Below are positions 24,440-32,313 of a stretch of 64,000 nt of DNA, in pieces. Source of the DNA: Bacteroidia bacterium. GTDB taxonomy: Bacteria > Bacteroidota > Bacteroidia > Cytophagales > Flammeovirgaceae. Numbering within the stretch: the stretch's first letter is position 1; each line of letters begins with the position of its first letter. The notes below the pieces were generated by a model. The model did no database searches. It was not told where the DNA came from and worked only from the letters and a program-made list of their open reading frames with translations. The translations under genes were made by a program, and so were the position numbers. Location of the stretch: positions 1-64,000 of the forward strand of contig JAUIAB010000011.1 of the NCBI GenBank assembly GCA_030425505.1, read 5' to 3'.

Positions 24440-25909
24440 CTATAATTCAATCTTTATAGGTTTTTCATTTATTATCTTGTCAATTATTTCTTTTAACTTG
24501 TTTTTTAATTCAATTATTTCTGTGTTCAATTGAAATATTCCAATTTCTCTATTTCGATTTTTTTCTTTTACTAAATAGTCTTTCAGTTCATATTCAGTTT
24601 TAGGTTTTTCGAAATAGTATAAGCTCTTTATTTTTTGTTTTAACTCTTTCTTAAAATTTGGATATTTTAATGTTGCAAAATCATATGATTTCATTTCTTT
24701 CATTTTAGAACCTATGGAAATATTACCACATAACTTTCTCATAATTTTCGAATTCATAAATGCAGAAATAAAAAGTAGTTCATCTTTTTTTAAATGGTCA
24801 ATTCTATATAGACCTTGATTATGTTGTCCAAGTCCATAATATCCAAAATCATAAAAGCAAGTTATTCCAACGTATTCGCCTTTTTTCCCTTTTGAAGTTC
24901 TATTAATAAAAAGAATACAATCCTTATTTAAGTTATTTACTTTTGGTGTTGAAATGGTATCTACTGGAACAAAAAAACCTTCATCTGTAATGTTGGTAGG
25001 TGTAACCCATTGATATTTAAATTTTGTACCATTAAAAATTCTAATTCTTGGTGTAGAACCGCTTTTAAATTTATCGGCTGGTATTTGGAAATATCCTTGT
25101 TTATAATTCTCAATTAGGTGGTTTTCTTTTTTGTACTTTTTTGTATATAAACCAGTATCAATTCGTTTGTGATTTAGTAAATCACTTTTTTTAGGAAGAT
25201 TATATTTAAATGTAGATTTTTGATTTTCTAATAACTCTGAATAAATTAAATCATCAATTAAACTTTGCCGTTTTTCAATCTGTTCTTCTTTATCAATAAT
25301 ATTTTGAGTTAGTATTGATACATATTCTCTAACTAAATCTGGATTTTCGTAATTCTTATTAGTTGGTAATGGAATCTTTGTATCCAATAAGTTCTGTCTT
25401 TTTGCATTTTTTTGAGTACCACCACCAGAAGTTAAAACCTTTAAATAATCAGCTCCATATTCCAACAAAAAGAAAGCAAAAGCGTAATATTTATAACTAT
25501 CATTAAATCTTAAGTAAGAAATACCACCATTTAAAATACCTTTAAAACTTTTGTTGACTAAAGTTATTTTACCAAGAGATGCATTTCTACTTATTAGAAC
25601 ATCTCCTTCCTTTAATTTTTTTGATGAAGAATTATAAATATTAGGCGAAATTTTTTCACCTTTTGAAACATCTATTATACACTTATTCATATTTGATATA
25701 GTTACCAAAGTATAATTTGATTCAAAATTTAAATAATCGTCAACATCAATTTGCTCTCCAACACCTTCGTCAATTAAAAATGATTTAATTGCGGACTGTT
25801 CTTTATTTTTAATATTTATTTGCTTGTGTTCAGCAGGATGAAATGAATAAACTTTACTAATAATTTCCGACTTTTTGATGCTTTTAGGTTTGCTTAAAAA
25901 ACTACTCAT
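24440..25909 (-). CDS. Restriction-modification specificity (S) subunit
   Basis: A 489-residue HsdS-like protein with two target-recognition domains. The first (about 20-200) has the typical DVLISRNASLGKI and NGGISYLRF; the second (about 270-430) has KFKSGSTPRI and QHNQGLYRI with FISAFMNSKIM. Coiled-coil helices follow each (EEQIEKRQSLIDDLIYSE; the C-terminal NTEIIELKNKLKEII). It would give DNA sequence specificity to the fused nuclease-methyltransferase encoded 2 bases upstream. Last gene of cassette 24317-28440. Confidence 0.9.
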   Translation of the reverse strand: MSSFLSKPKSIKKSEIISKVYSFHPAEHKQINIKNKEQSAIKSFLIDEGVGEQIDVDDYLNFESNYTLVTISNMNKCIIDVSKGEKISPNIYNSSSKKLKEGDVLISRNASLGKITLVNKSFKGILNGGISYLRFNDSYKYYAFAFFLLEYGADYLKVLTSGGGTQKNAKRQNLLDTKIPLPTNKNYENPDLVREYVSILTQNIIDKEEQIEKRQSLIDDLIYSELLENQKSTFKYNLPKKSDLLNHKRIDTGLYTKKYKKENHLIENYKQGYFQIPADKFKSGSTPRIRIFNGTKFKYQWVTPTNITDEGFFVPVDTISTPKVNNLNKDCILFINRTSKGKKGEYVGITCFYDFGYYGLGQHNQGLYRIDHLKKDELLFISAFMNSKIMRKLCGNISIGSKMKEMKSYDFATLKYPNFKKELKQKIKSLYYFEKPKTEYELKDYLVKEKNRNREIGIFQLNTEIIELKNKLKEIIDKIINEKPIKIEL

Positions 25910-25911
25910 TA

Positions 25912-28065
25912 CTAACTGATTTTAAAGTTAAAAGCATTTTTAATTTCTAATTCTTGACGTTTAAGAAATTCTTTAAATTCATCCTGCATTGTAGAAAAGT
26001 CTTCTTCCAATTTACTTGTATGCTCAAATGTTTCTTCATTAATCAGAAATTGAGGCTTAAATGTAATTGTTCTTTTTACAGTTTTTACTTCATAGCCTAT
26101 GTTCTCAACTTCCTTAATGAAAACTTCGTAATCAGCATCTAATAAATGTTTTTCACTTGATTTTGGTTTGTATGCAATTATTACTGTAGTAGCAACACCA
26201 GTTTCTCCAAAAGTATTTGCTGGTAAGTCAAATAGACCAACAATTCTAACACGTTCAATTAGCCATTTTCGAATATTTTCCCATTCAGCAATTGAAGCAA
26301 TAGAATTTGATAGAACTATCCCAAAACGACCACCTTCTTCAAGTAATTTATAAGCATTTTCTAAAAATATCACACCTTTATCTATTGATTTAGGTAATGT
26401 TATTTTTCCTTGAGCATTTGGTTTTGGTTTAGCTTTATAAGTTTCATAAAGATTTACAGTTTCTTTTGCTTCTTCCCATTTACCGTCTTTTCCTGTTTTT
26501 AAGTCTCTTCCTTTACCAAATGGTGGATTTGTAGCTATTATTTTAAACTTCTTTAAATCTTTATCTGAATCGTCTTTATGTGACCAATCTTTTGAGTTGT
26601 AATTCTTTTCAACAAATTCACCAACTTTTAAAATTTCACCATTTTGGGTTAGCTTTTGAGAAATTGAATTTAGGTTCTTTAAAACAGCACCACCATCTCC
26701 ATTTAAGACTAAATTTAATTCAGCAAGTTTCAAGTTGTTATTTTCAATATCGAAACCAAAGTAATGACTTGCGTTTGGTGGATATTCCTCATCATTTCTA
26801 TGCGCGTGTCTAAATGCCATTGCTGGAAAATCACAAATTCCGCAACAAGGGTCGCACAGTTCTTCGCCTTTGATTGGATTCAGCATTTGAATAATTGCTT
26901 TTACAACTGGAATAGGTGTAAAGAATTGACCTTTGTCTGCTTTTTGTTTATCATCACCAAAATTGTTAAATATTATTTGGTTGAAACTTTCATTTTTAGC
27001 TTTTAAGATTGCTCTTTTTTGTAATGCCTCAACCAAAAGAATTAAGAATCTTTCTTCATTTGCATTTGATGGTCTAAATGATGAATCATAGCTAAAATAA
27101 GGTGTTGACATTACATTCTTGTACTCCTTTTTCGCATCCTTATACAATTCGTCAATTCTTTCTCTGAAAGATTTCTCTGCTAAACCGTCTTTCTTTTTCT
27201 CTTTCTTCTCGATGTAGAATTTTAGATTTGACTTTTCTCTTTTACTTCTTTTCTCATCAAATACTTTTAAAGTCAAAAACTCTACAATTAAATCTCTTTC
27301 TGAATGTTTTGGTTTAACACTGTCAGCAACTCTTTTTAGTTCAGCAAGAAAATCTTCGAACGCAGATTCATCAATTGCATCAAGTGCATCTGTCGTAAGT
27401 TTTGTTACATCAGATATACTTTCGTTGTTAATTCTAAAATCTTCATAAGATGGAAAATCAATTAAAAAATCTCTTTTATCAAAATTTAGATTGATGATTC
27501 CTGAACCTGATAATTCGATAGATTCATCAAATCTTCGTATTGGCGAATTACCAATTTTTTTAAAAACTAAAATATCTGGTTTATCATCAAAATAAACTCC
27601 AAAAACTCTTTCTTCAGATTCGTTCTCTGCAAGTGCTGGTCTTAATTGGTTTTCAATTGCACTTTCTAAAGATTTGTTATTCTTTTTAGTTTCAAAAACA
27701 ACAAGATAATTTTGTCTTAACTTTTTAAAATCCTTTTTTGCTTTAGCGTCTTCATATATATCTAACCATTCTTTAGTTTTAAAAGCAACTACATCAGGTT
27801 TTAATGCTTTTCCATTATTACCTTTAGGTATATTAAATTCGATACATAAAAATTCTTTTGGAAAAAGACCACTGTTTACAAGAGCGTAAACAAAACGTGA
27901 GCGAATATATTCTTCACTAAAATTTCCTTTCGTATCTTTTGTTTTTGCTTTACTTGCAAAGGATTTTACTCCTATTTCTTCTTCGTGAAATTTTTTATCA
28001 ATTGTGACAACATCTTTGTATTTCTTATCAAAGTCAGCAAAGTATTCTTTTAGATTTTTACTCAT
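25912..28065 (-). CDS. Fused restriction nuclease / N6-adenine methyltransferase
   Basis: A 717-residue protein joining a PD-(D/E)xK-type domain to a type I-like methyltransferase. N-terminal nuclease motifs are LKPDVV (D91) and VVFETKKNN (E125, K127). The helical M-subunit part follows, then motif X KGQFFTP (378-384), the SAM site DPCCGICDF (405-413) and catalytic NPPF (513-516). With a separate S subunit and no HsdR, this looks like a BcgI-like (type IIB/IIG) system that both cuts and methylates. It lies between a small XRE regulator (2 bases upstream) and the S gene. Confidence 0.85.
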   Translation of the reverse strand: MSKNLKEYFADFDKKYKDVVTIDKKFHEEEIGVKSFASKAKTKDTKGNFSEEYIRSRFVYALVNSGLFPKEFLCIEFNIPKGNNGKALKPDVVAFKTKEWLDIYEDAKAKKDFKKLRQNYLVVFETKKNNKSLESAIENQLRPALAENESEERVFGVYFDDKPDILVFKKIGNSPIRRFDESIELSGSGIINLNFDKRDFLIDFPSYEDFRINNESISDVTKLTTDALDAIDESAFEDFLAELKRVADSVKPKHSERDLIVEFLTLKVFDEKRSKREKSNLKFYIEKKEKKKDGLAEKSFRERIDELYKDAKKEYKNVMSTPYFSYDSSFRPSNANEERFLILLVEALQKRAILKAKNESFNQIIFNNFGDDKQKADKGQFFTPIPVVKAIIQMLNPIKGEELCDPCCGICDFPAMAFRHAHRNDEEYPPNASHYFGFDIENNNLKLAELNLVLNGDGGAVLKNLNSISQKLTQNGEILKVGEFVEKNYNSKDWSHKDDSDKDLKKFKIIATNPPFGKGRDLKTGKDGKWEEAKETVNLYETYKAKPKPNAQGKITLPKSIDKGVIFLENAYKLLEEGGRFGIVLSNSIASIAEWENIRKWLIERVRIVGLFDLPANTFGETGVATTVIIAYKPKSSEKHLLDADYEVFIKEVENIGYEVKTVKRTITFKPQFLINEETFEHTSKLEEDFSTMQDEFKEFLKRQELEIKNAFNFKIS

Positions 28066-28067
28066 CT

Positions 28068-28262
28068 TTATTTGTTTCTTTTTTCAAGTAGTTCGTTGAT
28101 TTCTACGTCCAGAATTTCTGCGATTTTATATAAATCCTCTAAACTTGGTTGTCGTTTGTTTCTCGCATATTCATTTATGGTTGGATAGCTTTTATCCATT
28201 TTCTTCGCGAGCCAAGTCTGACTTATACCTTTTTCTTTAAGAACTTCTTTAATTCGGTTCAT
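28068..28262 (-). CDS. XRE-family controller-like regulator
   Basis: A 64-residue helix-turn-helix protein (LKEKGISQTWLAKKMDKSYP, then INEYARNKRQPSLEDLYKI). Its size and place directly before the restriction-modification genes fit a controller protein that times expression. First gene of the cassette nearest the recombinase. An imperfect inverted repeat at 28304-28331 is a candidate operator. Confidence 0.85.
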   Translation of the reverse strand: MNRIKEVLKEKGISQTWLAKKMDKSYPTINEYARNKRQPSLEDLYKIAEILDVEINELLEKRNK

Positions 28263-28303
28263 TTTAAACCTTTTATTTATTCAACTGGAAAGGTAATAAA
28301 AGT

Positions 28304-28331
28304 CATTGAATAATAATGATAATATTCATTG
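28304..28331. promoter_or_regulatory. Candidate controller operator upstream of the XRE gene
   Basis: CATTGAATA (28304-28312) and TATTCATTG (28323-28331) form an inverted repeat matching at 8 of 9 positions, about 42 bases before the XRE start. Controller proteins usually bind such sites at their own promoter; no clear -7 box was found here. Confidence 0.4.
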
Positions 28332-28359
28332 TATTTTCATTAGTAGCGTAGGATAGAGG

Positions 28360-28406
28360 CAAGCTCTTTTTATTTTGTGAGGAACGAGCAAAATGAAATG
28401 TGCTTG
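28360..28406. repeat. Second-family hairpin, copy d (upstream of R-M genes)
   Basis: Arms CAAGCTCTTTTTATTTTG (28360-28377) and 28389-28406, 15 of 18 paired, with mismatches at TCT as in copies b and c; followed by GCGTTGGC (about 28412-28419). Confidence 0.6.
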
Positions 28407-28431
28407 ACTGCGCGTTGGCTTTTCAGAGCTT

Positions 28432-28482
28432 GTGTACAACTTATTGTTAATCCAAATATACCCAAAAACTTATTTTTAACAA
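28432..28482. other. Probable attI-like insertion site
   Basis: GTGTACAAC (28432-28440) is the closing box of the first cassette, complementary to GTTGTACAC at 24317-24325. To its right there is no palindrome and no cassette, only about 95 bases before the recombinase gene, the place of attI in integrons. GTTAATC occurs twice (28446-28452, 28494-28500) and may be recombinase-binding repeats (inference). Confidence 0.6.
28453..28482 (-). promoter_or_regulatory. Leftward cassette promoter (Pc-like)
   Basis: On the minus strand TTG (28480-28482), exactly 19 bp, then TATATTTG (28453-28460) is a full match to the Bacteroidota TTG-N19-TAnnTTTG pattern. Transcription would begin about 28445, some 5 bases before the insertion point, and run into the array. 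Confidence 0.7.
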
Positions 28483-28502
28483 CTCTAAACACAGTTAATC
28501 TG

Positions 28503-28531
28503 TTGTAATACTTAAAAAAGCATTATTTTTG
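28503..28531 (+). promoter_or_regulatory. Weak candidate recombinase promoter
   Basis: TTG (28503-28505), 18 bp, TATTTTTG (28524-28531) fits the Bacteroidota pattern, but transcription would start at or past the ATG at 28536, so a leaderless message or another start would be needed. Confidence 0.3.
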
Positions 28532-28535
28532 ATGA

Positions 28536-29363
28536 ATGGACATTATAGCAGAATTTGTTAAAATACTAGAGTTAAAACGTTATAGTAAACAAACCATTAA
28601 CAGTTATAAGGGTCATTTGCTAATGGTTAAAACCCACTTTAATGACAGAACCTTTAAGCAAATAACTGATAAAGAGTTGTTTGAATATATTTATCACTTG
28701 GTAAATACAAAAGGAATTTCTGCTTCGTATCAAAGACAAATTGTAGGCAGTTTAAAACTGTTTTATAAGGAAATTCATAACCGTTCAATTCCTTTTGAAT
28801 ACTTAAAAGTTACTCAACGAGAAAATAAACTACCAGTTGTTTTAAGTAAAAAAGAAGCTGTTTTAATAATCGAAAACACTAATAACTTAAAGCACAAAGC
28901 CATTCTTTCAGTAATATATAGTGCTGGTTTAAGAATAGGAGAATTAATAGAATTAAAGAAAACAGATATTGACTCTGAAAGAATGTTAATACATGTTAGG
29001 GGAGCAAAAGGAAAAAAAGATAGATATACTGTTTTATCAAAAAAAGTATTAGAACTGTTAAGAGAATATTACAAAGAATATAAACCTATCGTTTATTTAT
29101 TTGAAGGGCAAAAAGGAGGTAAATATTCTGCCGAAAGCACAAGCCAATTTTTTAAAAGGGCATTAAAAAAATCCACAATAAACAAATCAGCCACACTACA
29201 TACATTAAGGCATAGTTTTGCAACACACTTACTAGAAGAAGGGATAAGTATTGCCCACATCCAAAAACTTTTAGGGCATAGTAATATTTCGACTACCTTG
29301 ATTTATACCCATATAGCAAAAGATACTCTAATAAATATAAAAAGCCCACTGGATACCTTCTAA
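28536..29363 (+). CDS. Tyrosine recombinase, candidate cassette integrase
   Basis: A 275-residue Xer/IntI-like recombinase. The SAM-like core-binding domain covers about 1-88; the catalytic domain has R133 (GLRIGEL), K158 (RGAKGKKDR), H222 and R225 (LHTLRHSFATHLL), H248 (LLGHSN) and the nucleophile Y257 (IYTH). The C-terminus NIKSPLDTF resembles the R/VSPLD end of IntI proteins. The extra patch of about 20 residues that marks IntI, just before the HxxR region, is absent; YKPIVYLFEG runs straight on. It stands at the array end and reads away from it, as intI does in most integrons. It is the best candidate for moving these cassettes; this is not proven. Confidence 0.85.
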   Translation: MDIIAEFVKILELKRYSKQTINSYKGHLLMVKTHFNDRTFKQITDKELFEYIYHLVNTKGISASYQRQIVGSLKLFYKEIHNRSIPFEYLKVTQRENKLPVVLSKKEAVLIIENTNNLKHKAILSVIYSAGLRIGELIELKKTDIDSERMLIHVRGAKGKKDRYTVLSKKVLELLREYYKEYKPIVYLFEGQKGGKYSAESTSQFFKRALKKSTINKSATLHTLRHSFATHLLEEGISIAHIQKLLGHSNISTTLIYTHIAKDTLINIKSPLDTF

Positions 29364-29546
29364 AAAGCAAAAAACTTTCCATTTGAATTTTCAATTGAAC
29401 TATCCAAATTTCATAACCTGTTTTTATTACTGAGTATTAGAACTCTTCATGCAAAGAACCTCTTGACTTTGACAGTAGAGGAAAGAGGAAAAGGCGTGAA
29501 TAAAAAAAGAGGACAAGCAGCCAAATAGGCTAAATGCCTTCTTTTG

Positions 29547-29621
29547 TGGGCATTACTGGATTCGAACCAGTGACCCCTACCCTGTCAAGGTAGTGCTCTA
29601 AACCAACTGAGCTAAATGCCC
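29547..29621 (-). tRNA. tRNA-Val(GAC)
   Basis: The minus strand folds as a full cloverleaf: acceptor GGGCATT/AATGCCC, D arm GCTC-GAGC, anticodon stem CTACC/GGTAG with loop TTGACAG (anticodon GAC), T arm ACTGG TTCGAAT CCAGT, discriminator A. CCA is not encoded. It is the first core-genome gene to the right of the recombinase. Confidence 0.93.
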
Positions 29622-29645
29622 CTTATTTCTTTAGAAAAGGTAAGT

Positions 29646-30635
29646 TTAACTTTTTGTTTTCAAAAAATGATCTTTTCCTTTAAATAATTTTTGAACGATC
29701 CTCTCCTGCTCATCAGAAAACAACGACTCTTCATTAAAAGAAGAATTTATAATCCATTTTTTATCACTATTCGAATATGCTTTTATTTCTACAGGCTCGG
29801 ACTTGCCAGCTTCTTTTATCAATAAAGTATACGTTTCTTTCCCAAGAGAATTTTTTGAAACCTCATCTTCAAAGTTGCTACCATTCGTATACCCAAGCGT
29901 TTGAAGATATTTGGCTACACTAGAAGAGTCTGCTGCTACATTATCAATCATCCACTTTCCTTCTGATTTCTCTAAAACAAAAGAACTATCTGCGGGATAG
30001 ACAAAGCTAATCTGCTTTACAGAATCTTTCTTTATATCCAAAAGCTTACTATTCCTATAAGAACTCGCATCCGTAGAAATGCTCATACTCATGAAATTAT
30101 CACTTGCATAAACTTCATTGTCTTTTTTCAATCTTACCGCCGTATAGTATTGTTGCTGCTGGCGGGCATAAGGATTCCCAAACTGATTCTGGTTTCCAGA
30201 GTTATTGAAATTAAACTTTCCCAAATAAATATCAACTGCCTTATCACCATTCACATATACCATTGCCCTTGTTGCAAGAGAATCTGTTACCTCATATTCT
30301 TTCCATTTACTCTCACTTTTCGCAATAATTCTGCTTGGCTTAATGTCCTTTAACGAGTTTAGTAGTCCCTTCACTTTATCAGAAGATGCATTAACTGTTT
30401 TATTCTTATCACTCAGCAAAACCTTCCAATTATCCCCCTCTTTTTTGAGAATAGTCTCTTCCCCACCTTTCTTTTTGAGAACTACCTTATCCACTTTCTC
30501 ATTGTCATAGTCTACAAGAACTTCTCGAAAAGTGCTACTCCTAGACTTACCTCCAAAAAACTCAATTCCTAAATAAACTCCTAGCAATACTGCCAAAAGA
30601 ACAATCAATTTTACATTTGAAGCTTTACCAAACAT
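29646..30635 (-). CDS. DUF4340 domain protein of the gliding cluster
   Basis: About 329 residues with one N-terminal membrane anchor (NVKLIVLLAVLLGVYLGIEFF) and a large extracytoplasmic beta-rich domain with several DUF4340 units (EGDNWKVLL, GKWMIDN). The start MFGKASNVKL at 30635 is chosen: the open frame extends to 30680, but that stretch lies in an intergenic repeat shared with the gldF leader. It follows gldG by about 135 bases; in Bacteroidota this gene type often accompanies gldG-like ABC components. Function not established. Confidence 0.85.
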   Translation of the reverse strand: MFGKASNVKLIVLLAVLLGVYLGIEFFGGKSRSSTFREVLVDYDNEKVDKVVLKKKGGEETILKKEGDNWKVLLSDKNKTVNASSDKVKGLLNSLKDIKPSRIIAKSESKWKEYEVTDSLATRAMVYVNGDKAVDIYLGKFNFNNSGNQNQFGNPYARQQQQYYTAVRLKKDNEVYASDNFMSMSISTDASSYRNSKLLDIKKDSVKQISFVYPADSSFVLEKSEGKWMIDNVAADSSSVAKYLQTLGYTNGSNFEDEVSKNSLGKETYTLLIKEAGKSEPVEIKAYSNSDKKWIINSSFNEESLFSDEQERIVQKLFKGKDHFLKTKS

Positions 30636-30657
30636 TTTTTTATCTGTTTTTAATTTG

Positions 30658-30745
30658 TGACCTGTCTTTTTGTTTAGCATACATCTTAATCATTGCTTCG
30701 TGTGTGCCTCAATTTTAAATCAGACATGGTCAGATTCGTTTTTTA
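30658..30745. repeat. Gliding-cluster intergenic repeat, copy 1
   Basis: About 88 bases that align with 33054-33143: shared blocks are CCTGTCTTTTTGTTT, ATTGCTTCGTGTGTG and ATTTTAAATCA. One copy stands before each of two genes of the same cluster, so it may be a shared leader or a spread intergenic element. Confidence 0.65.
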
Positions 30746-30770
30746 AAGTTCTACTTGTAATTATTTTCAG

Positions 30771-32285
30771 TTAAAAATTTCCTTCTATCCAAGCCTGTCT
30801 TTTTCTCGACTGCCTATGCGCTCTAAATAGTGCATATAAAATTATAAGCAAAATTGGAGCGAATACATTCGCATACTTAAGCATCGTTCTAGTACTATCT
30901 TCCAATTTTTCAATAGGTCTTGAGGTAATTCCTTTCGTACGAAGATCTATCAAGCCAGTATCATCAGAAAGCCAATCGATACCGTTTACTGCAAAAAAGG
31001 CATTGTCTTGTTGCACCTGTCTTTGTTCCTGACCTTTTCCGTTGATTGCAAAATCACCATTGGCTACTACTACCAACTTAGATTTTTTTCCTCCTACTAA
31101 TTTCCCTTCAAAAGCTACTGCTACAGGCTGCGCAGGTTGGTTGAAATCTTGCTCCGTCCATTCTTTTTGGATATTAGCAAAAGATGGAGGGGTAATAAAG
31201 CCAGTATTTTCTGATGTCAATGCCAAAGGAGTAGCAACTACGGAAGAATCCATTCCAGTGAAGTTAATAGACGACACAAAAGTAAGAATTACAGATTCTA
31301 AACCTTTTGAAGCAGGGTGGTCTGCAAAATTGCTTATCTGTGGAAAGTACGGAAATGGAATAGGTGTATTAAAAACAAAAGGCCCTTGTCGCTGCTGTAC
31401 AGTTACAGAAGCACTTTGCGCATCTACCAAAAAGTCTCCTCCAAACTCTATCCCCTTATCCGATAACCAGTTTCTAATGCCTATATCATCAGCTTTAGAT
31501 AAACTACCTGTTTGTAAATCTCCTTTCAACGGACTATAGGCTAAATATACTCCTCCTCCATTTTGAAGGTAATTGTCCAACTTTCTCAAATGAGAATCCG
31601 GGATACTATCTGTAGGATTTATAATTGCTACTGCTTTGTACGTTTGTGGTATTTCGCTAGTGTCTGATATCGTATAAGTGTCTATATTGTACAATACGGA
31701 CAATTCCTCCACTACCTGTAGCAGTTCATCTATGCCTGGCTCTCCATTTCCTTGCAATAGTGCAATCGAAGGCTTATTGGCAAGAGATATTTTCTTAACG
31801 GCAGTTGTTAAGGAATATTCCATAGCTGCACCAGGCTGAACAACGGGTATGATTTCTTTCCTGCCTGACATCTGCAGTACCACTCCCAAATATGCTTTAA
31901 GCTGTTTCTGCTGATCGCTTTCTACAACATTAATTAGTAAGGGTTGAATACCAGCCATTTGCGCTTCTCTCTCCTTATCTTCATTTTCATTAGGGTTAAT
32001 AAACTCATAATAAATATTCCCTCCAGACCTGGTCTCATACTCCATTAGCAAATCCTCAAAATCCTTTTTCGTAGAAAGGAGCTGTGGTGGTAAATCTTCT
32101 GTAAAATACGCTTTTACAGTCACTACATCATCCAAATCTTCTAGTATGTCTTCTGTTGCTTTACTTAAGGTATACCTTTTATCAGAAGTAAAGTCTAAGC
32201 GAAAAAAAGCCTTACTTACAATCAGGTTTACTACTACTATAATTCCAATAAATATCAGTACTCGAGTAAATATTTTCTGTTTCAT
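30771..32285 (-). CDS. gldG: Gliding motility ABC component GldG
   Basis: A 504-residue membrane protein of the ABC_transp_aux type. An N-terminal helix (VLIFIGIIVVVNLIVSKAFF, 9-28) is followed by FTSDKRYTLSKATEDIL, the classic GldG opening, a long periplasmic part, and a C-terminal helix (FAPILLIILYALFRAHR). With GldA and GldF it forms an ABC complex required for gliding in Flavobacterium; in Cytophagales its precise task is less clear. Start 29 bases after the gldF stop. Confidence 0.93.
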   Translation of the reverse strand: MKQKIFTRVLIFIGIIVVVNLIVSKAFFRLDFTSDKRYTLSKATEDILEDLDDVVTVKAYFTEDLPPQLLSTKKDFEDLLMEYETRSGGNIYYEFINPNENEDKEREAQMAGIQPLLINVVESDQQKQLKAYLGVVLQMSGRKEIIPVVQPGAAMEYSLTTAVKKISLANKPSIALLQGNGEPGIDELLQVVEELSVLYNIDTYTISDTSEIPQTYKAVAIINPTDSIPDSHLRKLDNYLQNGGGVYLAYSPLKGDLQTGSLSKADDIGIRNWLSDKGIEFGGDFLVDAQSASVTVQQRQGPFVFNTPIPFPYFPQISNFADHPASKGLESVILTFVSSINFTGMDSSVVATPLALTSENTGFITPPSFANIQKEWTEQDFNQPAQPVAVAFEGKLVGGKKSKLVVVANGDFAINGKGQEQRQVQQDNAFFAVNGIDWLSDDTGLIDLRTKGITSRPIEKLEDSTRTMLKYANVFAPILLIILYALFRAHRQSRKRQAWIEGNF

Positions 32286-32313
32286 AGTTCTTCGATGTTA
32301 TATCTACTACAAA

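Larger units (their letters stand above)
374..28440 (-). mobile_element. Integron-like gene cassette array (16 cassettes)
   Basis: All genes here are on the minus strand and are separated by related imperfect palindromes. Cassette limits, set by cassette-specific terminal boxes, are 374-1451, 1572-2680, 2724-4763, 4908-6138, 6320-7110, 7227-7791, about 7792-8813 (left site deleted), 8931-9572, 9691-12469, 12586-13762, 13879-15779, 15899-17356, 17474-18115, 18297-23483, 23665-24199 and 24317-28440. Each starts (minus strand) with GTTG or GTTA and ends with the complement. Site form: R''-AAC, 5-6 nt, 18-bp arm, loop, 18-bp arm, 3 nt, GTT-R'. This matches the order R, unpaired spacer, L, terminal loop of integron attC. 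A tyrosine recombinase and a leftward promoter stand at the right end. Confidence 0.85.

Noticed and set aside
25912-28065. Incomplete type I system lacking HsdR
   Set aside because: The methyltransferase has its own PD-(D/E)xK motifs at the N-terminus, so a BcgI-like complete system is the better reading.
374-28440. CRISPR array
   Set aside because: The repeats are imperfect palindromes separated by genes, not short direct repeats with uniform spacers, and no cas gene is present.
28536-29621. A tRNA-integrated genomic island with tRNA-Val as attachment site
   Set aside because: The tRNA lies beyond the recombinase, faces the other way, and no partial tRNA copy was seen at the far side of the accessory region.
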